Position numbers and translations under genes: made by a program. The notes under the pieces are model-generated. The model was not told where the DNA came from. It did not search any database and was given only the letters and a program-made list of their open reading frames with translations. A stretch of DNA of 64,000 nt, from contig NZ_JACRTD010000001.1 in the NCBI RefSeq assembly GCF_014385085.1, forward strand, positions 186,001 to 250,000, given 5' to 3'. Shown one piece after another: positions 40,433 through 49,214 of this stretch; the stretch's first letter is position 1, and every line of letters starts with the position of its first letter. This stretch comes from Youxingia wuxianensis (lineage in GTDB: Bacteria; Bacillota; Clostridia; Oscillospirales; Ruminococcaceae).

Positions 40433-41800
40433 ATGTTGGATCTGGTTATTCGTAATGGTTTTGTCGTATTGGAAGATGGAGTATTCCTGGGTTCTGTGGG
40501 AGTAAAAGATGGAAAGATTTCACTGTTGGGACAGGAAGAGGATGGCTTATGGGAAACGAAAAAAGCGATCGACGCCCAGGGAAAATATGTATTTCCGGGA
40601 TTTATTGATCCCCATGTACATATGTGGGATCCGGGAAAAGCAATCCGTGACGATTGGTTTCATGCTACACAGGCAGCGGCGGCTGGCGGGATTACCACTG
40701 TTATTGAACATCCATTGAGCATCCCTCCGGTGAAAAATGGACCTGCTTTTGATTTAAAACTGAAAACCGCCAGTGAAAAGGCATGCGTAGATTTTGCCTT
40801 GTGGGGAGCATTGGTTCCAGGCAACTTAGATCAATTGGAAGAGCTTCATGCAAAAGGAGCGGTAGCGTTTAAAGGGTTTATTTCTTACTGCAACGAGGAT
40901 TACCCTCATATACCGGATTCCCTCCTCTATGAAGCTCTGAAGATCTCCAAAGAAAAAGGCTATCTTCTGGCGGTACACGCGGAAAATGCGGAAATGGCCG
41001 CTACCGGGGAAGAGAAGATGAAAGCCATGGGCAGAAGGGACCCTCTGGCCCATATGGAAAGCCGGGATGAGATCGTGGAACTGGAAGCGATCAACCGGGT
41101 AATCTTTTTTACAGAACAGACCGGCGGGCACATGCATATTGTACATATGTCCATCGCTAAGGGCGGGGAACTGATCCGCAAAGCAAAACAAAGAGGGGTA
41201 CATATTACGGCGGAAACCTGCCCCCATTTTATCGCCGCAGACTGCAGCCTGTTGGAAGAAAGGGCCGGTTTTGCAAAATGCACACCGCCTTTGCGCAGGA
41301 AAGAAAATACGGAAAAATTATGGGAGTACGTGGAAGATGGTACCATCGATATGATTACTTCCGACCACACAGATTACCTGTATGAAGAAAAATTAGCGGC
41401 GAAGGACGATATCTGGAACTGTGAAAATGGTATGACCGGCGTGGCCACCTTAGCGCCAATGGTCTTGGATGAATGTATGAATAAACGAGGATTTCCTGCC
41501 CAGAAGGTAGCCCAGCTGCTTTCCACCAATGCTGCGAAGCTGTTTGGTCTGTTCCCCCGAAAAGGAATCATCCGCCCAGGTGCGGATGCGGATTTTACCC
41601 TGGTGGATCTTGAGAAGGAATGGGTAGTGGATGGAAAGAAACTGTATTATAAGCAGGGCTGGAGTCCTTATGACGGGTGGAAAATCAAAGGAGCAATAGA
41701 TAAAACCATTATCCGGGGTACAGTAGTGTTTGAGGACGGCGTGGTAAAATCTGATAAGGGGTTTGGACAGTATATCAATCCTCGTAAGATAGAAAAATAA
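40433..41800 (+). CDS. Dihydropyrimidinase/allantoinase-type amidohydrolase
   Basis: A 455-residue cyclic-amidase-type enzyme with a complete binuclear metal site: H61-V-H63 in DPHVHMWD, carboxylated Lys147 in AFKGF, His182 in HAEN, His238 in IVHMS, and Asp311 in SDHTD. The pattern matches allantoinase, dihydropyrimidinase and D-hydantoinase, which open five- or six-membered cyclic amides; dihydroorotase is less likely because no pyrimidine-biosynthesis gene is present. The next genes encode a regulator and a nucleoside-type ABC importer, so the natural substrate is probably an imported nitrogen heterocycle or derivative. Ribosome site GAAGGAG. Confidence 0.88.
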   Translation: MLDLVIRNGFVVLEDGVFLGSVGVKDGKISLLGQEEDGLWETKKAIDAQGKYVFPGFIDPHVHMWDPGKAIRDDWFHATQAAAAGGITTVIEHPLSIPPVKNGPAFDLKLKTASEKACVDFALWGALVPGNLDQLEELHAKGAVAFKGFISYCNEDYPHIPDSLLYEALKISKEKGYLLAVHAENAEMAATGEEKMKAMGRRDPLAHMESRDEIVELEAINRVIFFTEQTGGHMHIVHMSIAKGGELIRKAKQRGVHITAETCPHFIAADCSLLEERAGFAKCTPPLRRKENTEKLWEYVEDGTIDMITSDHTDYLYEEKLAAKDDIWNCENGMTGVATLAPMVLDECMNKRGFPAQKVAQLLSTNAAKLFGLFPRKGIIRPGADADFTLVDLEKEWVVDGKKLYYKQGWSPYDGWKIKGAIDKTIIRGTVVFEDGVVKSDKGFGQYINPRKIEK

Positions 41801-41835
41801 GTGAGGACAAGCTGACCTGGAGAATTTTGCGTATG

Positions 41836-41844
41836 TGATATAAT
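41836..41844 (+). promoter_or_regulatory. Extended -10 element before the FCD regulator gene
   Basis: TGATATAAT (41836-41844) matches TGn-TATAAT and lies 43 nt before the regulator start. No good -35 is seen, which suggests either an activator-dependent or an extended -10 promoter. Confidence 0.5.
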
Positions 41845-41886
41845 ATTCTTCATAAACATCAATACAGACAACTGAGGAGTAAAACT

Positions 41887-42657
41887 ATGCACGAATTAAA
41901 TTTAAAAGAGATCCAGGAAAGCGGTGTATTTAAAACCAATGCGGAATTGATAAAATTTTTAATCCTTTATTATCTTTCACAAGCAAAAAATGCGGTAGGA
42001 AGCTGGATTTTAAACGACCAGCTCAACCGAGTGGGCGTCAAAACCAGTTTGGCTACAGTAGGACGTATTTTAAAGACACTGGATGGGGAAGAATTTACCC
42101 TTCAGGAAAATGGGCAAGGACGTGTGATTACTCCTGAAGGAAATCTTTACTTAACCGCCAAGGTGGAGGAAATACGAAAGACAAAGCTTAACAATCAACT
42201 GCTTGACTCCGTAAAGATCGCTTCCGTAAAGCAGCTTATGGATCTTTTTCGGGCCCGTATCATTATTGAGACAGAAGTGGTAAAAATGGCGACTCAAGCG
42301 GCAGATCAAAAAGATTTACAGTATCTGGAGGAGATTGTGGAAGAGGCTAACGCTAACCTGGATAATATCCCGCTGGTGACCAAACTAAACGCTCAGTTTC
42401 ATACGGAGATCGCCCGTATAGCGGACAATCAGTTTTTAATTTCCAGCATTAATATCCTGATGGATGAACAGTGGGGGATTGAAACCGATCATCATGAAAT
42501 GCGGGAAGGTTATAACAATGAAGCTAACGATCATTACCATAAAATGATTTTAGAAGCGATGCAGCAAGGGGATGCGGAGAAAGCGGCAAAAAGGATGCGC
42601 AAGCATCTGGAAGCTTTGCGGGATAATGCGTTGAAAGGAATCAGCTTAAGAAGTTAA
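41887..42657 (+). CDS. Transcriptional regulator with N-terminal winged helix and C-terminal FCD domain
   Basis: A 256-residue regulator. The C-terminal part (about 110-250) is an FCD ligand-binding domain as in FadR-type GntR proteins: ARIIIETEVVKMATQAA, then KLNAQFHTEIARIADNQFL and HYHKMILEAMQQGD, with the metal-binding His residues. The N-terminal 85 residues are not a GntR helix-turn-helix; the segment TSLATVGRILKTLDGEEFT followed by GRVITPEGNLYLTAK resembles the winged helix of NrpR/RNase R type (HTH_12). It probably senses the substrate or product of the amidohydrolase and transporter on either side. Confidence 0.8.
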   Translation: MHELNLKEIQESGVFKTNAELIKFLILYYLSQAKNAVGSWILNDQLNRVGVKTSLATVGRILKTLDGEEFTLQENGQGRVITPEGNLYLTAKVEEIRKTKLNNQLLDSVKIASVKQLMDLFRARIIIETEVVKMATQAADQKDLQYLEEIVEEANANLDNIPLVTKLNAQFHTEIARIADNQFLISSINILMDEQWGIETDHHEMREGYNNEANDHYHKMILEAMQQGDAEKAAKRMRKHLEALRDNALKGISLRS

Positions 42658-42682
42658 TAAAAAGAAGGGGGGAAAACAGCAG

Positions 42683-44215
42683 ATGGATAAATGTGTACAG
42701 ATGATTGGAATTACCAAGCGCTTTGGTGATGTAACTGCCAACAGCCAGGTTAATTTTACTTGTAGTCCGGGACACATCCATGGGCTGATAGGAGAAAACG
42801 GCGCAGGAAAAACTACGTTGATGAAGATTTTATACGGAATGTACACTCCCGACGAGGGTGAAATACATATAAATGGGGAGCCAGTAAAGCTCACCAGCCC
42901 CAAGACGGCTATTAAATACGGAATTGGCATGGTGCATCAGCACTTTACCTTAGTTCCGTCCCTGTCGGTGGTACAGAATATCATCCTGGGACGTCCGCCT
43001 AAAAAGACGGGAGATGTCATTGATATGAAGGCTGCCGCCCAGCAGGTAATTCAGATGTCGGAAGCTTATAACCTGAAAGTAGATCCTTACGCTATTGTAG
43101 ACGATCTTCCGGTGGGCATCCGGCAGCGGGTAGAAATCCTCAAAGCGCTTTATCTTGGCGCGGATATCCTCATCCTTGATGAGCCGACAGCTATTTTAAC
43201 CCCCCAGGAGATCAATCAGCTTTTTCTCACTCTGACGGAACTGAAAAATAAAGGGAAAAGCATTATTCTGATTACTCATAAGCTGGCGGAAATGATGTCG
43301 GTAACTGATGATATTACCATTCTTTGCAATGGTATCGTAACCGGTCATCTGCAAACAGAAAAAACCAACGAAGAAGAAATCGCCCGTATGATGGTGGGCA
43401 AGGATACTAAGCTTACTGTGACTAAGCAGGACAATCCTACAGGACAGGTGAAACTCAAGGTAGAGAATCTTAACTATTATAATAAATTTGGCGTAAAGAT
43501 GCTTAATGATGTTTCTTTTGAGGTAAAAGCGGGAGAAATTGTGGGAATTGCCGGAGTACAGGGAAACGGACAGACGGAACTTATTGATGTAATCTCCGGA
43601 TTTGAAAGAGATTATGAAGGTACGGTTGTTATTAATGATGCCGTATTTTCTCCCAGCAATGGGGTGGCCCAGAGGCGCAGGCAAGGGCTTTCTCATATTC
43701 CCGAAGACCGACAGACCCGGGGCGCGGCATTGGACGCTTCTCTTTTACAAAACTATACTATGTCAAACTTTGAAGGAGAAGGAGAAAAGAAAAAGTATTT
43801 TATCAATTGGGGCAAACAGAAAAAGCGAGCGGAAAGATGCCTGAATGATTTCAAAGTAAAGTTTGATAAGGTAGAAATCCCCGCTTATTCACTTTCCGGG
43901 GGTAATTTACAAAAATCTATTGTAGCCCGGGAGATGGAGATGGGCCCAAAAGTTCTTATCGCGGCGCAGCCGAGCCGAGGGGTGGATATCGGAGCAACTA
44001 TCTTTATCCATGAACGGCTGCTGGACAGGCGTGGAGAAGGAACCGCCATTCTGCTGGTTTCTTATGAACTATCGGAGATTATGTCTTTAAGCGACCGGAT
44101 TTTAGTTATGTATAACGGCCGTATCATCGGCGAAACTACGCCCAAAGAAAGTACAGAGGAAGATATCGGCCTTCTCATGGCAGGACTTCACAACAGCAAG
44201 GGGGAAGTACAGTGA
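42683..44215 (+). CDS. ABC transporter ATP-binding protein, nucleoside/BMP type (double ATPase)
   Basis: A 510-residue protein with two fused ATPase domains, as in B. subtilis NupO and sugar importers such as RbsA. Domain 1 has Walker A GENGAGKTT at residue 37 on, the signature VGIRQRVEILKAL and LILDEPTAILTPQE. Domain 2 has the altered Walker A GVQGNGQTELI, signature LSGGNLQKSIVARE and the weak Walker B AAQPSRGVDIGA, so it is the structurally inactive half in this class. The 4-nt overlap with the permease gene and the BMP protein at the end of the operon support a nucleoside-class importer. Confidence 0.93.
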   Translation: MDKCVQMIGITKRFGDVTANSQVNFTCSPGHIHGLIGENGAGKTTLMKILYGMYTPDEGEIHINGEPVKLTSPKTAIKYGIGMVHQHFTLVPSLSVVQNIILGRPPKKTGDVIDMKAAAQQVIQMSEAYNLKVDPYAIVDDLPVGIRQRVEILKALYLGADILILDEPTAILTPQEINQLFLTLTELKNKGKSIILITHKLAEMMSVTDDITILCNGIVTGHLQTEKTNEEEIARMMVGKDTKLTVTKQDNPTGQVKLKVENLNYYNKFGVKMLNDVSFEVKAGEIVGIAGVQGNGQTELIDVISGFERDYEGTVVINDAVFSPSNGVAQRRRQGLSHIPEDRQTRGAALDASLLQNYTMSNFEGEGEKKKYFINWGKQKKRAERCLNDFKVKFDKVEIPAYSLSGGNLQKSIVAREMEMGPKVLIAAQPSRGVDIGATIFIHERLLDRRGEGTAILLVSYELSEIMSLSDRILVMYNGRIIGETTPKESTEEDIGLLMAGLHNSKGEVQ

Positions 44216-45321
44216 ATTTCGACTTCAGGCAAAAACCGATTAAAGTAAAAACCGCGTTATTCGCTGTTATGCTGGGACTTCTTGCAGGCGCGGTCCTTAT
44301 TCTGTTTACCGGAAATAATCCGTTGGTGATTTATGGATATATGTTTAAAGGCGCTTTCGGAAGCGCGTCCTCTATCGCTTCCACACTTCGTTGGGCGACT
44401 CCACTTCTTTATGCGGGACTTGCGGCTACGATCGCTTTCCGGGGAGGAATGTTCAACTTCGGTGTAGAGGGGCAGCTGTATGTAGGCGCATTGGCCGCCG
44501 CGCTGGTAGGTATTTACGGCGCAGGGCTTCCTAAAATTATCCATATATTAGCCTGTATGCTGGCGGCGATGGCAGCGGGGCTGGTATGGGCGATTTTGCC
44601 GGCGATCATTCGAGTAAAGCTGGGAGGAAACGAAGCAATCCCAGCCATGATGCTCAATTATGTTGCGATGAATCTTTGTGATTTTTTAGTACAGCGTTTT
44701 TTTCTTCCGGAAAACACTTTTGGCCAGACAATGGCAACTGCAAATGTGGCGGAGCAGGTAAAATTGGCGAAGATTATTCCGCCTTATACGGTGACCTACG
44801 GATTTGTAATTGCTTTTGTACTCATTGTAGTGGCCCATTTTATGCTCAAATATACCAAAGCTGGATACCGCATCTCCATGACGGGGATGAACTCGGAGTT
44901 TGCCCAGTACGGCGGTGTAGATGTAAATGGCGTGCGGGTGAAAGTTATGCTTCTCAGCGGAGCGGTAGCTGGACTTTGCGGCGCCGTCGAAGTAATGGGC
45001 GTTACTTGGCGGTATGAATCCGGATTTTCTCCCGATTTCGGTATTGAGGGAATCCTAGCTTCCCTTTTAGGCGGCAACGAACCCTTCGGACTGCTGATCG
45101 GCGCGCTGTTTATGGGAGCGGTAAAAGCCGGTTCCCTGGTGGTAGAACGAAGCGCCGGTATCCCAAGAGCGCTGGCGGAAGTTATCAAGGCTCTGATTAT
45201 TTGCTTTGTATCCGCAAGACTGCTTTCGGAATATCTGGGAATGGATCGATTGGAAAAATGGCTGAAGGGGAAACTGAAAAGAACCGCCCCGGCAGGCGCC
45301 AACCAAGTAAAGGAGGGTTAG
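44212..45321 (+). CDS. ABC transporter permease, BMP/nucleoside type (NupP-like)
   Basis: A 369-residue permease of the BPD_transp_2/LivHM-like fold with about nine helices. The blocks AFRGGMFNFGVEGQLYVGAL and FGIEGILASLLGGNEPFG are typical of NupP-type proteins in BMP importers. It overlaps the ATPase gene by 4 nt and is followed after 3 nt by the second permease, so the set forms a heterodimeric channel. Confidence 0.93.
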   Translation: MNFDFRQKPIKVKTALFAVMLGLLAGAVLILFTGNNPLVIYGYMFKGAFGSASSIASTLRWATPLLYAGLAATIAFRGGMFNFGVEGQLYVGALAAALVGIYGAGLPKIIHILACMLAAMAAGLVWAILPAIIRVKLGGNEAIPAMMLNYVAMNLCDFLVQRFFLPENTFGQTMATANVAEQVKLAKIIPPYTVTYGFVIAFVLIVVAHFMLKYTKAGYRISMTGMNSEFAQYGGVDVNGVRVKVMLLSGAVAGLCGAVEVMGVTWRYESGFSPDFGIEGILASLLGGNEPFGLLIGALFMGAVKAGSLVVERSAGIPRALAEVIKALIICFVSARLLSEYLGMDRLEKWLKGKLKRTAPAGANQVKEG

Positions 45322-45324
45322 GTC

Positions 45325-46245
45325 ATGGTAAATACGTGGATTATAGCGATTTTGCGTTTATCCGCCCCCATCCTTTTGTGCGCAGTAGGGTCGCTGTTTT
45401 GCGACCGGGCGGGGGTAACCAACATCTCCCTGGAAGGTACGATGCTCTTAGCAGCGTTTATGGGCGTGTTCGGCAGTTATTACAGCGGAAGTTGGATTAT
45501 TGGAATTTTATGCGCAGTAGCGGCGGGAGTATTGGCTTCCTTGTTCTTTGCCTTGATTACCTTAAAATTTGGGGGCGCGGAGTTAGTCGTCGGCTTTACA
45601 ATGAATGTTCTGTTGGATGGGCTGACAGTATTTATGCTCCGGTCGATCTTTAAAGTATCCGGCTCCCTCGTATCGGAAAAGGTAATCGGCGTACCGTCTT
45701 TTACAATTCCCGGACTTACCAAAATTCCGGTTATCGGAGGTTTTGTAACCGATTTAAATATTTTAGTAGTACTGGCGTTTATCAGCGTATTCTTAGCGCA
45801 TTTTATTTTTAAACGCACCCATTTAGGATTGAAGGTACTTTCCAGCGGAGAAAATCCTCAGGCAGCCGCTACAGTAGGGATCAATGTATATGGAATTCGG
45901 CTTCTGGCGCTGGTAATAACAGGCGTTCTATGCGGACTTGCCGGCGCGCAGCTTTCTTTGGGATATTTATCCATGTTTACAGAAGGAATGACCGCCGGAC
46001 GAGGATTTATCGCCTTGGTAGCAGTGATGTTCGCAAGAGGAAGTTCCATGAGAGTACTGTTGGTAACCTTGCTTTTTGGGGCGGCGGAGATGATGTCAAA
46101 CTATCTTCAGTTATTCCAGTATTCGTCCTATCTGATTTTGATGATTCCATATCTCTGTGTAATCCTTCTCACTCTGCTTCAGTTGATCCTGGAACAGCAG
46201 GGAAAAAAGAAGAGAATGATAAGTGCCCGGGAAAAAACAGCGTAA
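45325..46245 (+). CDS. ABC transporter permease, BMP/nucleoside type (NupQ-like)
   Basis: A 306-residue second permease of the same importer with about eight hydrophobic segments. The NupQ-type marks are FCDRAGVTNISLEGTMLLAAFMG and GLAGAQLSLGYLSMFTEGMTAGRGFIALVA. It pairs with the preceding permease. The C-terminal tail (KKKRMISAREKTA) is short and basic. Confidence 0.93.
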   Translation: MVNTWIIAILRLSAPILLCAVGSLFCDRAGVTNISLEGTMLLAAFMGVFGSYYSGSWIIGILCAVAAGVLASLFFALITLKFGGAELVVGFTMNVLLDGLTVFMLRSIFKVSGSLVSEKVIGVPSFTIPGLTKIPVIGGFVTDLNILVVLAFISVFLAHFIFKRTHLGLKVLSSGENPQAAATVGINVYGIRLLALVITGVLCGLAGAQLSLGYLSMFTEGMTAGRGFIALVAVMFARGSSMRVLLVTLLFGAAEMMSNYLQLFQYSSYLILMIPYLCVILLTLLQLILEQQGKKKRMISAREKTA

Positions 46246-46305
46246 GGTTTTTATTTGAGGAGCAACCTCAAATTAAAAAATATATAACTTACAGGAGGAA
46301 AGAAA

Positions 46306-47367
46306 ATGAAAAAGTTCTTATCAATCTTACTGGCTGCAGTATTGGTTTGCACCCTGGCGGCCTGTGGCGGGGAAACACCGGCCCCATCCAGTGCCGACGC
46401 TCCGGCTTCCGACGCTCCGGCGGATGAATCTGCGGCTCCCGCAGATGATGCGGCCGCAAGCGACATGAATATGTCCGCAGCGTTTGTCACTGTACAGCCG
46501 TTAGGAGATCCGACGATTGATCTTTGTTACGCGGGATTTACTAAGGCGGTAGAAGAATTCGGATTTGAAAAAACCACAGTAGTAGAAGCAAAAGCCGGAG
46601 AATATGAGGAAAACTTCCGCGCTTTGTGTGAGGAAGGATACGGCCTGATCATTGCCAATATGCCGGAACTGCAGGAAGCGGTAGGGCGTGTTGCGCCTGA
46701 TTACCCAGATACCAAATTTATGATTGCTTTAGGTGAGGCCGCTGGCGATAACGTAATCAGCACTTGGAATATTGAACAATACGGCACTTATATTACCGGC
46801 GTATACGCTGGTCTTATGACCAAAACAAATAAAGTAGCCTTCCTGGGCGGCGTTGACAATGACCAGTTAGGACGCGTAGGCGGCGGCTTTATTGATGGCG
46901 TAAAAGCTTCCAACCCGGATTGTGAAGTAGAAGTTCTGTTTGTAGGCTCCTTTACCGATCCTACCAAAGGCAAGGAAATGGCTTCTCTGCTTTATAATGA
47001 GGGCTGCGATATTATCTTCCAGGCCTGCGCTCAATCCGGACTGGGCGTGTTTGAAATCGCAAAAGAACTGGGCGAAGGACACAATATCATCGGTATCGAT
47101 GTAGACCAGAACGGCAACATCCCTGGACAGGTAATCGGTTCCTTCGTTACCCCGTATGATCAGTGGGTATATGAAGCTATGAAAGAATATGCCGAAGGCA
47201 AATTTGAAGGCAGAGTAATCTATCGCAGTGTTGCGGAAGGTACCACCCTGAAAATGGCCACCGATTATATCGATGTTCCTCAGGAAGTAATCGATGCGGT
47301 GGACGAAGCGACCCAGAAGGTTCTCAACGGAGAAGTAGAGCCTTCCGATACGATTAAAAAGGCGTAA
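46306..47367 (+). CDS. BMP family substrate-binding lipoprotein
   Basis: A 353-residue lipoprotein. Signal peptide ends in the lipobox TLAAC, with Cys20 lipidated, and an Ala/Asp/Ser/Pro spacer of about 40 residues follows. The binding domain shows the BMP family order GDPTIDLCYAGF, VEAKAGEYEENFRALC, PDYPDTKFMIALGE and GFIDGVKASNPDCEV, with the Asp/Asn-rich IIGIDVDQNG block. Members bind purine nucleosides, but some bind other heterocycles or autoinducers. Placed 60 nt after the permeases, with an AGGAGG site. Ligand unknown. Confidence 0.94.
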   Translation: MKKFLSILLAAVLVCTLAACGGETPAPSSADAPASDAPADESAAPADDAAASDMNMSAAFVTVQPLGDPTIDLCYAGFTKAVEEFGFEKTTVVEAKAGEYEENFRALCEEGYGLIIANMPELQEAVGRVAPDYPDTKFMIALGEAAGDNVISTWNIEQYGTYITGVYAGLMTKTNKVAFLGGVDNDQLGRVGGGFIDGVKASNPDCEVEVLFVGSFTDPTKGKEMASLLYNEGCDIIFQACAQSGLGVFEIAKELGEGHNIIGIDVDQNGNIPGQVIGSFVTPYDQWVYEAMKEYAEGKFEGRVIYRSVAEGTTLKMATDYIDVPQEVIDAVDEATQKVLNGEVEPSDTIKKA

Positions 47368-47381
47368 TATTACGAATAGAG

Positions 47382-47414
47382 GAGAGGCGCTCTCATACAT
47401 AGAAAGCGCCTCTC
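47382..47414 (+). terminator. Attenuator-like hairpin after the BMP lipoprotein gene
   Basis: GAGAGGCGCT (47382-47391) pairs with AGCGCCTCTC (47405-47414). No T-run follows, so it probably protects the upstream mRNA 3' end or tempers read-through into the epimerase gene. Confidence 0.5.
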
Positions 47415-47441
47415 ACACTACCTGCACAGGAGGAAATGGAT

Positions 47442-48338
47442 ATGAGTACGGTAATGTTAATTGGCTGTACAGGGCTGATCGGCTCTGCGCTTACCCGGCG
47501 GATGCTGGAAGCGGGGTATCGGGTAATCGGATATTCCAGGGGCGATGTGAAAATAGAACACCCGAATTTTATTTCATGCCGGGGCGAATTATCAGAATTA
47601 AGCACCATGGTACGTATTATGCAGCGGTACCAGGTGGATACTGTAATACATAACGCGGCGCTGTCTCACCCCAAAATGGCACAGGATAATCCATATAAGA
47701 TGTTCCAGATTAACCTGGTAGGGGTAATTAACTCCATAGAAGCAGCGAGTATTTCCAAAGTTAAACGATATCTTTTCTCCAGCGCGGCAGGGGTTTACGG
47801 AAACAATATTTCTGATCCGATTTATGAGACGGCGCCGCTTCAATCAGAGTGCGCGTACGACTCTGCAAAAATTGCGGCGGAAGAAGTGGTAAAAAACTAC
47901 GGCCTGGAATGCGCTGTCCTTCGAATCGGTTTTGTATATGGACCGGGACGGGTGCATGAATGTCCGATTGCTATGTTGGTACGGGAAGTACAGGCGACTG
48001 GAAAGGCCAATTGGCCATCCGGACGGGATCAGTATTTGGATTTTATTCATATTGACGATACAGTAGATGGATTTATAGGGGCGATTGCAGCTCCGAAACT
48101 CAATTATAAAATTTATAATTTAGGAGGAGGACGGCTCACCCCATACCAGGATGTAATTAAAATTGTAAATAAGCTCTATCCGCAGGCGCAAATTTCTGTA
48201 GGACCTGGCGGGTTAGGGTATGACGATATCGGACGCATGGACAACAGCCGTGCGCTGGAGGACTTTGGCTATGCCCCTAAAGTTTCCTTGGAACAGGGAA
48301 TAGAAGGGTATGCCCAGTGGCTGAAAACACAAGAATAG
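47442..48338 (+). CDS. NAD-dependent epimerase/dehydratase family protein
   Basis: A 298-residue extended short-chain dehydrogenase. The Rossmann motif here reads GCTGLIGSAL near the N-terminus (usual GxxGxxG), with a conserved Ser in FSSAAGVYG and the Tyr-x3-Lys pair as YDSAKIAAE. These are the residues of UDP-sugar epimerases and dehydratases. I start at ATG 47442, which has AGGAGG at the proper distance; the ATG at 47436 is too close. Its substrate is probably a sugar or sugar acid produced by the catabolic locus, but nothing in the sequence fixes it. Confidence 0.9.
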   Translation: MSTVMLIGCTGLIGSALTRRMLEAGYRVIGYSRGDVKIEHPNFISCRGELSELSTMVRIMQRYQVDTVIHNAALSHPKMAQDNPYKMFQINLVGVINSIEAASISKVKRYLFSSAAGVYGNNISDPIYETAPLQSECAYDSAKIAAEEVVKNYGLECAVLRIGFVYGPGRVHECPIAMLVREVQATGKANWPSGRDQYLDFIHIDDTVDGFIGAIAAPKLNYKIYNLGGGRLTPYQDVIKIVNKLYPQAQISVGPGGLGYDDIGRMDNSRALEDFGYAPKVSLEQGIEGYAQWLKTQE

Positions 48339-48368
48339 CCCTGTTTTCAAACAAAGGAGATACCACCC

Positions 48369-49154
48369 ATGAATGAACAGCTGATCATATCATTTAAACA
48401 AAAGCTTTTAAAAGGACAGGCGGTTTTCGGCCCATTTATGAAAACCTGTGATCCTGCATTTGCGGAAGCCGCTGGCTATGCGGGGATGGACTTTGCGATT
48501 TTAGATATGGAACATGGACCGATAAGCGTTCAGGAAATGCAGAACAATATCCGAGCTGCTCAGATCGCCGGTATTTTGCCGGTAGTACGGGTGCCTGCAG
48601 TCACGGAAGAAGCCATCGGAAAAGCGCTGGATATCGGAGCTGCCGCAGTAGAAATTCCCCAGATTTCCTCGGCCAAACAGGCCATGCAGGCAGTACAACT
48701 GGCCAAATTTTATCCCCAGGGGCAACGAGGCGTGTGCCGGTTTGTACGGGCGGCCCATTATTCCGCGCAACCGAAGGAAGAATACTTTGGCGCGGCCAAT
48801 AAAAGTATGATTATCATCCAGCTGGAAGGCCAGGAAGCAATTGACAATTTAGAAGAGATATTGGCTGTCCCTGGAATTGATATTGTATTTATCGGGCCAT
48901 ACGACTTGTCTCAAAGCCTGGGACTGCCGGGACAAACGACCCATCCGGCGGTGATCGGCCAGATGGAGGCTATTGTGAAAAAATCCAGGGAAAAAGGAAT
49001 TGTCGTAGGAACATTTACGGATTCGTATGAATCTATGCGTATGTGGGTAGAAGCGGGGGTACAATATATTTCCTATTCTGTGGATGTAGGAATATTTTAC
49101 GAGGCCTGCGCCTGGCTGGTGCGTCAATTCAATGAAGTTTCAAAGTCTTTTTAA
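48369..49154 (+). CDS. HpcH/HpaI family aldolase
   Basis: A 261-residue class II pyruvate-type aldolase of the 2-keto-3-deoxy-L-rhamnonate/HpaI group. The blocks LDMEHGPIS (metal and base region), VEIPQISSA, FVRAAHYS and FIGPYDLSQSLG are typical; Glu and Asp metal ligands are within these. It cleaves keto-acid aldols to pyruvate and an aldehyde. Thirty nt after the epimerase, so the two likely work on one carbon chain. It is the last gene of the locus before a terminator. Confidence 0.92.
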   Translation: MNEQLIISFKQKLLKGQAVFGPFMKTCDPAFAEAAGYAGMDFAILDMEHGPISVQEMQNNIRAAQIAGILPVVRVPAVTEEAIGKALDIGAAAVEIPQISSAKQAMQAVQLAKFYPQGQRGVCRFVRAAHYSAQPKEEYFGAANKSMIIIQLEGQEAIDNLEEILAVPGIDIVFIGPYDLSQSLGLPGQTTHPAVIGQMEAIVKKSREKGIVVGTFTDSYESMRMWVEAGVQYISYSVDVGIFYEACAWLVRQFNEVSKSF

Positions 49155-49176
49155 TACCTTTTTCATATTTTCATAG

Positions 49177-49214
49177 AAAAAGAAGCGCCCCATAATGCGG
49201 GGCGCTTCTTTTAT
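49177..49214. terminator. Bidirectional terminator between aldolase and aldo/keto reductase
   Basis: AAAAGAAGCGCCCC (from 49178) and GGGGCGCTTCTTTT (to 49212) form a 14-bp stem. The stop codon of the leftward gene overlaps its end (49211-49213). Confidence 0.92.
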
